NCBI RefSeq assembly: GCF_051859025.1 | Contig: NZ_JBHYGL010000010.1 | Span: 1 to 64,000 of the forward strand | DNA from: Falsiroseomonas sp051859025 | Lineage (GTDB): Bacteria; Pseudomonadota; Alphaproteobacteria; Acetobacterales; Acetobacteraceae | DNA: 64,000 bases | Direction: 5' to 3' | Shown here: positions 53,103 to 62,440 of the stretch, one piece after another | How positions within the stretch are numbered: position 1 is the stretch's first letter | How the letters are laid out: the number at the start of each line of letters is the position of its first letter | Notes under the pieces: model-generated | What the model was told of the DNA's origin: nothing | The model's database searches: none | Seen by the model: only the letters and a program-made list of their open reading frames with translations | Program-made: the position numbers and the translations under genes

Positions 53103-53984
53103 TCAGACAGCGCCGCCACCGCCGGCGCCGCCGTCACCACCATCACCACCGCCATCGGACTGGGGCGCCGCAGGACCGGGCTGCCAGACAACGGGGATGT
53201 TCCAGAAGACAGGCGGCGGCGACAGCGTCGCGCCGCGGCCATCGGCCACACCAGGCCCGGTACCGCCGGTGCCGACGCCGACGCCAATGCCGCCATTCGT
53301 ATTCGAGTTCTGGCTGCCGGTATTGAAGCTATTGTTGTAGTAGTTGTTGTTGACGAAACTCGTCGTACGGCTGTTGTTGATATTGTTGACGATGTTGTTC
53401 GTGACGACGTTGCTCCGCGTGGAGTTGTTCGTCACCGCGTAGTTCACATTGTTGACCGTGTTGATGGCGTTGTTGTTGGTGGCGACACCGTTGCCACCGA
53501 CCGCGCCGATGCCGTTGCCGCCACCGCCGAAGCCACTGATCACCACATTCCCGCCGATGGCGGAGCTCGAGGGCAGCGGGTGCACCGGGTTCGGATGGAC
53601 GACGGGGGTGAAGACGTAGTTCACCGGCCGATAGACGGGCACCAGGCTGAGCGGCGGGCAGGGCAGCCCGTAGTTGACCAGCGAACCGGTCCACTGCGTC
53701 GTGTAGGGACGCGCGGCGAAGTGGCCGAAGGGTTGGCTGACAGGCCAGCCGGTTACGGCAGGGCCGCTGGCAAGGTAGCCAGTCGCCGAGATGCCGCCCG
53801 CGCCATTCAGGCCGCTCGCGACGTTCCCGATCCCGTTCTGGGAGATGACGACCGACCCGCCGGCCGCGCTTCCTGCGCCGGTGAAGCGCGAGGTCCAGCT
53901 CTGCTGCGCAGCCGCCATGCCCGGCAGGATCAGCCCCGCCGTGGCAACTGCCGCCATCAGCATCGACCTTGAATGTCTCATCAT
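53103..53984 (-). CDS. Asn/Gly-rich secreted protein, possible minor fibre subunit or nucleator
   Basis: A 293-residue protein. I chose ATG 53984 because GAAGGAG lies 9 bases upstream. A signal peptide (about 1-25, ending MAAA before QQSW) precedes a segment with curlin-like short strands (GGSVVISQNGIGNVASGLNG), a Pro/Tyr-rich middle (VYRPVNYVFTPVVHPNPVHP), a strongly Asn-rich region (about residues 165-250, with runs such as VVTNNIVNNINN and VNNNYYNNSFN) and a Gly/Asp-rich tail (GGGDGGDGGAGGGG). The SQNGIGN-type motif recalls curli repeat signatures (S-x5-Q-x-G-x-x-N), but only weakly. Its place between the CsgG-like secretion genes and the twin fibre genes suggests a secreted co-subunit. 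I do not recognise the exact family. Confidence 0.65.
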   Translation of the reverse strand: MMRHSRSMLMAAVATAGLILPGMAAAQQSWTSRFTGAGSAAGGSVVISQNGIGNVASGLNGAGGISATGYLASGPAVTGWPVSQPFGHFAARPYTTQWTGSLVNYGLPCPPLSLVPVYRPVNYVFTPVVHPNPVHPLPSSSAIGGNVVISGFGGGGNGIGAVGGNGVATNNNAINTVNNVNYAVTNNSTRSNVVTNNIVNNINNSRTTSFVNNNYYNNSFNTGSQNSNTNGGIGVGVGTGGTGPGVADGRGATLSPPPVFWNIPVVWQPGPAAPQSDGGGDGGDGGAGGGGAV

Positions 53985-54088
53985 TACTTTCGACTCCTTC
54001 GATTGGTTGTTCATGCTTCCGGCACCCCACGGGGGCACCCCCACGCGTGGCCGCTGCCGGGCCGACGACGTCCTGCTGGCGCCCATGC

Positions 54089-54778
<690 letters not shown>

Positions 54779-54781
54779 GGG

Positions 54782-56883
54782 TTAACCTCCAATCGCCGCA
54801 AGGCGCGTGCGCACCCGACGCGGCTCCACCGCCACAGGGCGATGGCGTGCAGTGATCTGTTCGATGACGACCAAGCCGTCCCGATCCGCCTCCCTCACCG
54901 CCAGCGGCATGCGCGATCCGATCAGCAGGCTGTCGCCGTGGATGCGGACCAGGAAGCGCGGGTCGCTGTCCTCAGGCAGGCGGATCTGGGTGTGGCCAGC
55001 GAAGCGGAGGAGAAGCCAACGCTCTCCGCGCCGCACTACCTCGTAGGTGACGCGCGCAGGCAGTTCGAAGCCGACGACGGAACGCCCTTCGATCTCCCTC
55101 AGATGGATCGTGACGGCACCGTCGCGTCGCTGCGCATCGCCATGGCCGCCAGGCACGAAGAGCGCCGGAATGACCGCGCCATCGCCGGCATGGGTGACGA
55201 GCCGCGCCGCCATGGGGCGATCCGCTTCGGCGACGGTGGCGGCCGTTGCCGTCGCGGCCGTTACCGTGGCGGACGGTGGCATGGCGGCCGTTGCCGTCGC
55301 GGCCGTTACCGTGGCGGGCGGTGGCGTGGCGGCCGTTGCCGTCGCGGCCGTTACCGTGGCGGGCGGTGGCATGGCGGCCGTTGCCGTCGCGGCCGTTACC
55401 GTGGCGGGCGGTGGCGTGNNNNNNNNNNNNNNNNNNNNNNNNNNNNNNNNNNNNNNNNNNNNNNNNNNNNNNNNNNNNNNNNNNNNNNNNNNNNNNNNNN
55501 NNNNNNNNNNNNNNNNNNGGGCGGTGGCGTGGCGGCCGTTGCCGTCGCGGCCGTTACCGTGGCGGGCGGTGGCGTGGCGGCCGTTGCCGTCGCGGCCGTT
55601 ACCGTGGCGGGCGGTGGCGTGGCGGCCGTTGCCGCCGCGGCCGTTGCCGTGGCGGACGGTGGCGTGCCGGAAGCCGCAGGGCCGTTATGCGCTGGGCTGG
55701 CCGCCGTGCCGGCATCGTTAGCCGGGGCTGCGGCAAAGAGGCGTGCGATTGCGCTCATCAGCGACGGTCGCGCCACCTGCTCCGCAACCACCGTCCGCGC
55801 CGCCGCAGGCGGTGGCGGAATCGCGTCGGGCGGTGCGGCGCGCGACTGCTGCTGTGCCGCAGGGGGGGATTGCTGGGCGACAGGCTGCCCGGGGGCGGTC
55901 TGCTCGAACTGGAGGATGTCGGCAGGCGCAGGCGCGGCCGGGGACGCAGGCGCGGGAGCGGCCCCGGGAGTGGCGCCTGGGACGGCCGCGGGCGATGACG
56001 GGCGGCGCGGATCGCCTGCTTCCCGCGCATTGCTGCCCGGATCATAGCCCGGGACCAGCCTGTCGCAGGCCTCACTGCGTCCGAACAGCTCGGACAGGAT
56101 GTCGTAGGCCCCAGTCTCAATCACCCAGCGCAGCGCCGCCTGGACCGGTTCGTTCTGCCGCTGGCCGATATTGGCCTCGAACAGCTCCGTCCGCGTGTTG
56201 CCAACCGACATATCGAGGAAGCGGAAGACGCCGACACCGACTTCCTGGCCGACAAGCTGCTTGCCGTAGGACCGCGCGAGCCGAACCTCGGTCGTCGTGG
56301 AACGCGTGACGACCAGGTCCACCGCGACCGAGACGCGGTAGCTCCGCCGGCCCGCGGTAACGCCGAATATCCCGGCTTCCTGCACGTCGCTGTAGATGTT
56401 GTAGTTGTATTCTGTAACGGCGCCACTGACGTAGAAGCTCGACCCCACGATCTCCCCCACCCGGACTGGCCGGAAGGGAAAGGTCGTGTCGCCCACTCGC
56501 GCCTCGCGCCCCTCACCGAGCCGCCGCGCCATCGCCTCACGCATCTCCCACTCCACCACGCCGATGGAGGTGCGGTTCACCAGCCGCGCGCCAGCGCGGC
56601 TCATCGCGACAAGCAGCATGAGGTCGGGACGCTGCGTCACCATGCGGCCGGCATTGTCACCCTCACCGAGCGACGCGCCCGTGCCATCCACGAGGTCCGC
56701 GATGCCGATGCGGATATCCTCCTGCCGCGCGAGCTGCGACCGCATGCAGGTCAGCGCCTCGCTCATCGGCGTGGTGTTCCGGTACGGCGCGGGCCCGTTG
56801 ATGAGGGGGGCATTGTCGCGCGCCCTGACGGGCGCGCATGCCGCAAGCACCATGAGCAGAAAAATGCAGGTAGGCCGCCACAT
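54782..56883 (-). CDS. hfaB: HfaB/CsgG-family outer-membrane secretion lipoprotein, interrupted by an assembly gap
   Basis: Start ATG 56883 (MWRPTC). A lipobox LAAC places the lipidated Cys at residue 16. The CsgG domain follows: MSEALTCMRSQLARQEDIRI, IADLVDGTG, VEWEMREAMARRL, GSSFYVSGAVTEYNYNI, GVTAGRRSYRVSVAVDLVV, ARSYGKQLVGQEVGVGVFRF, then QAALRWVIETGAYDIL. CsgG forms the nonameric outer-membrane pore for curli, and HfaB is its holdfast counterpart. After the domain come a Pro/Ala/Gln linker, a 15-residue VNTR broken by 100 Ns, and a beta-rich C-terminal domain (VTIHLREIEGRSVVGFELP, YEVVRRGERWLLLRF). The two halves are in different frames only because the gap length is arbitrary; I treat them as one gene. 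The long C-terminal extension is unusual for CsgG (~280 residues). Confidence 0.75.
55230..55663 (-). repeat. 45-bp tandem repeat (15-residue Ala/Thr/Pro unit) around the scaffold gap
   Basis: About four units lie left of the gap and about three right of it. Each encodes roughly PPPATVTAATATAAT with small variants. The gap within the array indicates that the true copy number was not resolved by the assembly. Confidence 0.88.
55419..55518. other. scaffold gap of exactly 100 N
   Basis: A run of 100 unknown bases, a conventional placeholder size. It falls in the 45-bp repeat array, so the apparent frame change across it is not evidence of a frameshift. Confidence 0.98.
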
Positions 56884-56915
56884 GTCCCGGTCAACCCGCC
56901 TGCCATGACCGATGT

Positions 56916-57374
56916 TCAACGAGCCACGACAGGGCGATTGGTCAGGGGCTGGCTGGCGGTGGTGCTGTCCGTTGTGTTGGTGGCCTGCTGCCGCGTGCCG
57001 GAGGAGGTCTGCCCGGCATTGAGCACATCGCCGACCGACACGGTGCTGCCGCTGCCCGGTACCGCCACATTGATGGTGCTGTTGTCGTAGTACTGCACGA
57101 CGTTGTTCATCCCCGTGGTGGCCTGCGACCGCGTATCCAGGGACGACGCGCCGCTCGCGCCGCCGGAAATGCCGGCCTGCTGACGCGCCGTGAACTGCAG
57201 GGACAGGCTCTGCCGCGTAGCCTCGCGCGACAGCCTCGTATTCGTGTCCTGGCCGTGCACGCGGAAGGGCAGCCCACGCTGTTCGCCATACCCCTGCGCC
57301 AAGGCAGCATGCGGCTGGAAGCCCGCGCACAGCGCGAGGCACACCAACGCAGGGGCGAGACCGCGGGCGATCAC
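56916..57374 (-). CDS. hfaA: HfaA-like holdfast-anchor/curlin-like secreted protein
   Basis: A 152-residue exported protein starting at GTG 57374, which overlaps the OmpA-like stop as GTGA. The signal peptide covers about 1-27 (LVCLALCAGF..., cleavage after ALA). The mature protein is Gln/Ser/Thr/Asn-rich, with NNVVQYYDNSTINVAVPGSG and STVSVGDVLNAGQTSSGTRQ, matching the short Asn/Thr beta pattern I associate with HfaA. HfaA is a surface amyloid-like subunit that anchors the polysaccharide holdfast and is stabilised by HfaB. The CsgG/HfaB-like gene follows after 32 bp in the order known from hfa operons, which supports the assignment. It could instead be a curlin-like subunit. Confidence 0.65.
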   Translation of the reverse strand: MIARGLAPALVCLALCAGFQPHAALAQGYGEQRGLPFRVHGQDTNTRLSREATRQSLSLQFTARQQAGISGGASGASSLDTRSQATTGMNNVVQYYDNSTINVAVPGSGSTVSVGDVLNAGQTSSGTRQQATNTTDSTTASQPLTNRPVVAR

Positions 57375-58327
57375 CGGACCGATGCCGTGCGGTTTACGGC
57401 CCGGTCACTCGCAGCCGGCGCTTGGCCGGGCGTTCCGGCTGCCCCGCCCTCGAGGAAGACCTCGACCCGCCGGTTCACGGGCGCGGCCGGGAAGCGGGTA
57501 TCGGCAGGCCGCGTCATGCCGAAGCTTTCGACGAGCACGCGGGACGCATCGATTCCCGATCGCTCGACGATGTAGTCGCGCACCGCCGCCGCCCGCCGCA
57601 TGGCCAGCTCGAAGTTATAGCCCTGCCCGCCGCGCGGATCAGCGAAGCCGGCGATGCGCAGGTTGGTCCCAGGCGGCAGCCGCGGCGTCTGCCCCGCCTC
57701 CACCCGCGTGACGACGCGCAGATCGGCCAGAAATCCATCGAGGATCAGGCGCCACTCCGCCTTCAGGACGGCGCGATCCGTCTCGAACAGCACCCGCCCG
57801 ACCGGAGGCGCGCCATCCAGCACAGGGATCGCGTTCACGGCAACAGGATAGAAGCCACCGCCCGGAAACAGGCGCATCGTGAACGAATCCGGACCGTCAT
57901 AGCCGGGCGACGCGCGATACATCACCAGGGAGCGGTTCGACGACGTGAACAGCCGCACCTCGCCATTCGCCGGCGCCTCGACCATCAGATGCGTGTCGAA
58001 GCGACGCGCGGACGGGCTGTCAGGACCCGGCGGGGAGAGTGACGCCGCGACGCCCGAGACATGGTTGAGGAAGAATCCGCACCAAAGCCCCTCGTTGGTG
58101 GTCGTCATCGCCGTCTCGCGCCCGGTCGCGAGCTGGAAGGTCTCCGGCGCCGCCACGCGGCAAACAGAAGGTCGATCCGACGCCAGGCGCAGGGCCTCGG
58201 CCTCATCGCCAGGCTGAAGTGCGCCGCATGCCGCCAATCCAGTGGTCGCGACCAACAGCAAGGCGCGCCGCACCAGGGCGCCAGCGTTTCTGGAGGAGCG
58301 GCAATAGGCCCGCGAGTTTCGGCTCAT
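57371..58327 (-). CDS. OmpA-family peptidoglycan-associated lipoprotein
   Basis: A 318-residue protein starting at ATG 58327 (MSRNSRAYC); an upstream open frame to 58522 is not used in my view. The lipobox LAAC in VATTGLAACGAL marks a lipoprotein. Residues about 50-190 are a family-specific extracytoplasmic region. The C-terminal OmpA domain runs from VLFETDRAVL through LRIAGFADPRGGQGYNFELA, MRRAAAVRDYIV and ESFGMTRPA to APVNRRVEVFLE. The Asp and Arg that bind diaminopimelate are in place (FAD and NRRVE). It would tether the outer membrane, or the fibre export complex, to peptidoglycan. It is the first gene of the leftward anchor operon and overlaps the HfaA-like gene by GTGA, so a structural role in the same machine is likely. 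Confidence 0.85.
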   Translation of the reverse strand: MSRNSRAYCRSSRNAGALVRRALLLVATTGLAACGALQPGDEAEALRLASDRPSVCRVAAPETFQLATGRETAMTTTNEGLWCGFFLNHVSGVAASLSPPGPDSPSARRFDTHLMVEAPANGEVRLFTSSNRSLVMYRASPGYDGPDSFTMRLFPGGGFYPVAVNAIPVLDGAPPVGRVLFETDRAVLKAEWRLILDGFLADLRVVTRVEAGQTPRLPPGTNLRIAGFADPRGGQGYNFELAMRRAAAVRDYIVERSGIDASRVLVESFGMTRPADTRFPAAPVNRRVEVFLEGGAAGTPGQAPAASDRAVNRTASVR

Positions 58328-58593
58328 TATCTTCGACCACCTGCGACCGTCATTCTTCTCGCCGCATTCTGACGCGCCTGAAGACCCACCTCCATGAGAG
58401 TCCTGTAGAGCATTCGTGGACCAATGCGCGCGGCGACGACGAGCATTGCCCGCCGCGTCGCAGCGCGCATATCGCTTTTCGGCCCACGAAGCGGCTCCAC
58501 ACGCCAGCACAAACAACGACAATACGCGGGCTATCCAGGCGAAGCGCGATTTCCTTCTATGGGCGTAGCAACTTCACGCTCTGGGATTGTTCC
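58328..58593. other. divergent spacer between the anchor operon and the glycosyltransferase gene
   Basis: About 266 bp that should carry the promoters for both directions. It stays open in the plus frame of the glycosyltransferase, but the encoded residues look random, so I treat it as non-coding. No clear promoter boxes were identified. Confidence 0.4.
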
Positions 58594-59418
58594 GTGTTCC
58601 CCACGCTCGACGCCCTGCCTGCCGAGGATTGCCTCGTCGCCGTCCTTGTTCTCGCCCCGCCGGGCACGCCCGCGTGGGAAGCCGCGCTCGGCTGCATAGC
58701 GCGGCAAACGCTGCTGCCTGCCGAGATCATCTTTGCCGTGCAGGACGTGGAAGGCTGTGGCGACCTTGTCCCTGCCAGCCTGTCCGCCTCTGTCGCCGTG
58801 CGACGTGTCGGCGTCCCGCATACCGACATCATGGGCTCGCGGCTCGCGCTGCTCTGCGACGAGGCCAGGAGTCCGCTGGTCGCCGTGTTCGACACGCATG
58901 ATCGCTGGGGACCGGATTATCTCCGCGCCGCCCAGGATCGCTTCCACGAAGCGGATGCCGCCACCCTGGCGGCCATCGCCGTGCCCACCAGCGGCACAGA
59001 GGTTGCCCTGTCGTCGCGAGTCGAGGTGGAACTCGAGGATGCGCTGCAAGGCATTGGCGAGACCGCCCACGCCTTTGTCTATCGGCGGGAAGCGCTGGAA
59101 CGGGTCGGCGGCTGGGACCCCAATCTCGGCCAGGCCGCCGCGTGGGATCTGCAGCTGCGCTTGCTCATCGAGTGGCGCATCGGTCTTCTGGCCGGCGACG
59201 CCGCCTGGCGCGACGGGCTGAGGGGCGGGATGCAGCCGGATGATCGCGCCGCCATCCGCAGCCGGATGCTTCGCCGCACCTTGCGCCGGTCGCCGGATCT
59301 GATCGGGTTGCTGATGCTGCGAGCCCAGGAGCCTGACACGTCCCTGCATCCGGTCGCCGACGGAAGTGGGGCTACGACGCGCGATCGTCGCGGGGTGTGG
59401 GCCGCTCGCCCCGCCTAG
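58594..59418 (+). CDS. GT2-like glycosyltransferase
   Basis: About 274 residues if translation starts at GTG 58594 (VFPTLDALPAEDCLVAVLVL); the start is uncertain because no strong ribosome-binding site is seen. A GT-A fold is suggested by CIARQTLLPAEIIFAVQDVE, then SRLALLCDEARSPLVAVFDT with the metal-site region DTHDRWGPDYL, a variant of the DxD motif. AHAFVYRREALERVGGWDPN and AAWDLQLRLL are typical acceptor-side motifs of family 2 enzymes. Relatives add sugars to surface polysaccharides. The donor and acceptor are not predictable. It stands alone on the plus strand, facing the leftward polysaccharide genes. Confidence 0.72.
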   Translation: MFPTLDALPAEDCLVAVLVLAPPGTPAWEAALGCIARQTLLPAEIIFAVQDVEGCGDLVPASLSASVAVRRVGVPHTDIMGSRLALLCDEARSPLVAVFDTHDRWGPDYLRAAQDRFHEADAATLAAIAVPTSGTEVALSSRVEVELEDALQGIGETAHAFVYRREALERVGGWDPNLGQAAAWDLQLRLLIEWRIGLLAGDAAWRDGLRGGMQPDDRAAIRSRMLRRTLRRSPDLIGLLMLRAQEPDTSLHPVADGSGATTRDRRGVWAARPA

Positions 59419-59504
59419 GCTGCACTGACAAGCGGCGCGCGGCGCCGCCTCCGCGGCACGCCACGCGCCTGGCCATCATGATGATCGGTAGGAATAACGC
59501 ACCG

Positions 59505-60515
59505 TCATGCAGCGCCCTGCGCTCGCATGGCGGCATCCCGGTTCGCGATCGCCGCCGCGTGGGCGGGCTGCAGGCGCAGCGCGTGGTCATAGCTTGACAG
59601 CGCTTCCTCATGCCGGCCGAGCGCCTCCAGCACGTTCGCGTAGTTCACCAGGGACTGCAGGTGGCCCGGGGCCAAGCGCAAGGCGTCCTCCAGATCGATC
59701 AGCGCCGCCTGCAACTGGCCTGCGCCGTGCAGGGCTGCGCCGCGGCTCGACAGCAGATGCGGGGACGAGGGATCGATCGCGAGGGCCCTGTCGTAGCATT
59801 CGATCGCGGCCTCCACGGCGCCCATCGCCAGCAGGCAGTTGCCGCGATTGGCGTGCGCCTGCTGCATGTCGGGCGCGAGCGAGACAGCCGCATCGTATTC
59901 CGCCAGCGCATCCCCCACCCGCCCCAGCGCATGCAGCGCATTGCCGCGGTTCAGCCTGGCCCCCGCCAAGCCGGGTGCGCGCCGCAGCGCCTCATCGTAA
60001 TCCGCCAACGCCGCGTCATGCTGGCCGCGATGGAGCCGCAGATCCGCCCGCGCGAGCCAGACCTCCGCCAGATCGGGCCGCAGGGCGACGGCCTGGTCGA
60101 GATCGGCGGCCATGTCCTCGATCGCCCCCGCCTGCTGCGCCAGATGCGCCCGGCGCAGCCACAGCCCGGCATCGCCAGGCGCCAGCCTGGCCGCGCGCCC
60201 CAGCGCCTGCCGTGCCGGCCTGTACTGCGCGAGCGCCGCGAAGGCCTCCGCCACCGCGCATTGCGCGGGAACGGATGCGGGGGCGAGCTGCGCGGCCTTG
60301 CGCACCACCTCCAGCGCCTTCTCGCCCAGCTGTCCACGCAGGCAAATGTGGCCCAGCAACAGCCAGGCGTCGTGCCGCCGCGGCGCATTGCCGATGATCG
60401 CCTCGCATAGCCGCGCCGCCTCGGCCAGCCGTCCCTGCTCGTAAAGCTGCTGCGCCTGCCGCAGGGCTTGCGCCACGGCATCGCTGCGCGTGCGGTGGGC
60501 TACGGAGCTTGCCAT
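59505..60515 (-). CDS. tetratricopeptide-repeat protein
   Basis: A 336-residue protein built almost wholly of about nine TPR units, for example QQLYEQGRLAEAARLCEAII, GNALHALGRVGDALAEYDAA, GNCLLAMGAVEAAIECYDRA and ANVLEALGRHEEALSSYDHA. It has no signal peptide or membrane helix, so it is probably cytosolic. TPR solenoids are binding scaffolds; comparable proteins often accompany glycan-assembly genes. It lies 81 bp downstream of the DUF616/TupA gene in the same direction and may be co-transcribed. The binding partner is unknown. Confidence 0.85.
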   Translation of the reverse strand: MASSVAHRTRSDAVAQALRQAQQLYEQGRLAEAARLCEAIIGNAPRRHDAWLLLGHICLRGQLGEKALEVVRKAAQLAPASVPAQCAVAEAFAALAQYRPARQALGRAARLAPGDAGLWLRRAHLAQQAGAIEDMAADLDQAVALRPDLAEVWLARADLRLHRGQHDAALADYDEALRRAPGLAGARLNRGNALHALGRVGDALAEYDAAVSLAPDMQQAHANRGNCLLAMGAVEAAIECYDRALAIDPSSPHLLSSRGAALHGAGQLQAALIDLEDALRLAPGHLQSLVNYANVLEALGRHEEALSSYDHALRLQPAHAAAIANRDAAMRAQGAA

Positions 60516-60596
60516 TGTATCATTCCCAATATCGTTTGTGTCATTAGGCGCGGCAGCGGCGGGCCAGGGCGGCGGGCACGGCAGTCCGGCGGCGCG

Positions 60597-62375
60597 TCAC
60601 GGCCCGGCGCCCGCGCCGCTGGCGCAGGGCTCCAGAACCGGGCGCTGACCCTTGGCGGCCATGGTCCAGAGCCGCCCGAGCCGCTCATCCCAGGAGCGTG
60701 GCTGCCACATGGCGTTGCCGGCGTGGGAGTAGGCCGTCAGCTCACTCACGAGCAGGCCCGTACTCGTCAACATCAGGTCCACCCGAAGATGCGTGAATCC
60801 AGCGGCCAGCGTCTCCGCGATCGCGACGACGTCGCGGATCATCGCCAGATCGGGCTCGTAGCTCCCTACGCCGCCCTTCAGCCGGACCGGGATCGGCGAT
60901 CCATCAGCGCCAAACCAGGAATCGCGCCGCGCGGGGGACAGCTTTCCACCCTCCAAAACGCGAATGAGCGCCACGCTGCCACCGAAGACGTAGACGTAGA
61001 TCTCCGGCGGCGGTCCGCCGCCCGTCGCCTCCAGCAACGGCTCCGCCAGCAATCGCCGGGGAATGCCGCGATAGCCCCATTCGAAGGAGATATCGTAGTA
61101 GTCCACGGAAAGCCACGCCGCCGCCTGCGCCGCGAGCGCGGCCACATCCCTCGTGCTGCCGGCGCCGACCAGGGCCACCGGTCCGGAAGCGTGATTGGGC
61201 TTCAGGGCGAAGCGGGCCGGCAGCCGCGCCCAGTCGATCGCGGCGGCGTCGCTCCAGACACCCAGCAGCGGCACGGTGAAGCGATCACCGACCTTGTCGC
61301 GGATGAACTCCCGCACCGCCAGCTTGTCGCAGATCACCTTGAGGCGCGGATCCCGGTCGTGGAGGATGCGCGCGACGACATGCTCATTGAACGTCACGGG
61401 CGGATTGAGCCGCGGCGCCACCAGATGCGCCCGCCGGTAGCGCCGCACCATCTCCGCCCGCAGGAAATGCCGGCCCAGCACGGGCGCATCGCAGAGCGCC
61501 CGGCGCAGTGGCTGTGAGACAGGACGAAGGGCCCGATCCGCCTGCTGGCGCAGCGTCCTGCCGAGCCACCGGGCCACACGATCGCATTGCCACGCGACCG
61601 ATTGCTGGGCTTTGGCGACCGCCGCCTCCCGGTCCTCCAGCATCCGCTGCCGGAGGAGATGCGGCATCGCCGCTGGTGGTGTTTCCGCTGCCCTCGGCCG
61701 CTTCCGCGCGCCCACGCGGACCGGCCAGTGATGGAAGGGCGACTGGCCATTGTCGATCGGCAGGATGCCGGGCCTGAGGCCGCGCCGGGCCAGAACGCCG
61801 TTGAGCGACAGCTGGTCCCGCCGGGAATACCGGTGGACATGGACCGCCCATGCCTCGGCAAGGTCGACCAGGTCCTTGCGATGGTGATGCCGCAGCAGCA
61901 TGCCCGCCCACCAGGGCCGCTCCGCCAGCACGCCCGGCTCTGCCAGCAGCAGATGGTCGAACTGTTCGGCCACCTTGGCGCCATCGTCGAGGCCAAGGCG
62001 CATGACGGCGACGAACTCGTCGAGCAGCGTCTCCCGCCCGCTGTGACGAGCCAGGGTGAAGCCTGACTCGCGGTTATGCATGGCCCATAGCGCATCCGCC
62101 GGACGATCGAGGACGACGCTGTTGTCGATGTAGATCGAGCCGTCGAACTCCGGCAGGTAGCGGTGCGGGCGAATCTTGATGTCGCGCTGGCTCCGCACGG
62201 CATCCATCGCCAGCGGACGCTCCACGAGCCGGCACTCCCAGCTTGCGCTCCTGAGCGTCGGGGAATCGGTGAGGCAGATGAAGGGAAGCGATGAAGCCCT
62301 GGCCAGCGGCTGCTCGTTCAACGCTTCATAGTCACCCAGCAGCACCGTGTAGACGCAGATACGCTCTTCAGACAT
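60597..62375 (-). CDS. DUF616-like glycosyltransferase domain fused to a TupA-like ATP-grasp domain
   Basis: About 592 residues from ATG 62375 (a GTG just upstream is possible). Residues 1-220 resemble the DUF616/TOD1-type glycosyltransferase-like domain: ICVYTVLLGDYEALNEQP, FICLTDSPTLRSASW, RSQRDIKIRPHRYLPEFD, SIYIDNSVVL and DQLSLNGVLARRGL. From about 300 onward it matches TupA-like ATP-grasp proteins: RRYRRAHLVAPRLNPPVTFN, DRDPRLKVICDKLAVREFIR, FALKPNHASGPVALVG, EWGYRGIPRRLLAEPLL, EIYVYVFGGSVALIRV and FTHLRVDLMLTSTGLLVSEL. TupA-like enzymes are linked to attaching amino-acid or similar groups in surface polymers such as teichuronopeptides. The fusion suggests that one protein adds a sugar and a further substituent; this is inference. 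Confidence 0.8.
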   Translation of the reverse strand: MSEERICVYTVLLGDYEALNEQPLARASSLPFICLTDSPTLRSASWECRLVERPLAMDAVRSQRDIKIRPHRYLPEFDGSIYIDNSVVLDRPADALWAMHNRESGFTLARHSGRETLLDEFVAVMRLGLDDGAKVAEQFDHLLLAEPGVLAERPWWAGMLLRHHHRKDLVDLAEAWAVHVHRYSRRDQLSLNGVLARRGLRPGILPIDNGQSPFHHWPVRVGARKRPRAAETPPAAMPHLLRQRMLEDREAAVAKAQQSVAWQCDRVARWLGRTLRQQADRALRPVSQPLRRALCDAPVLGRHFLRAEMVRRYRRAHLVAPRLNPPVTFNEHVVARILHDRDPRLKVICDKLAVREFIRDKVGDRFTVPLLGVWSDAAAIDWARLPARFALKPNHASGPVALVGAGSTRDVAALAAQAAAWLSVDYYDISFEWGYRGIPRRLLAEPLLEATGGGPPPEIYVYVFGGSVALIRVLEGGKLSPARRDSWFGADGSPIPVRLKGGVGSYEPDLAMIRDVVAIAETLAAGFTHLRVDLMLTSTGLLVSELTAYSHAGNAMWQPRSWDERLGRLWTMAAKGQRPVLEPCASGAGAGP

Positions 62376-62440
62376 CACGCTTTCCGTTGAAGTTCCGGCC
62401 GTTCAGTGCCGCGGTCACGCCGCTTGCGGCCAGGGCACCG

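Noticed and set aside
55230..55663. CRISPR-like array
   Set aside because: The 45-bp units are contiguous, in frame and have no spacers; they are a coding tandem repeat.
54782..57342. Two separate genes or a frameshift on either side of the N gap
   Set aside because: The frame change equals the arbitrary 100-base gap length (100 is not a multiple of three), and the same 15-residue repeat is read on both sides in the appropriate frame.
58328..58522. N-terminal extension of the OmpA-like lipoprotein
   Set aside because: The extra residues would put a long basic region before the lipoprotein signal; ATG 58327 gives a normal signal peptide with lipobox LAAC.
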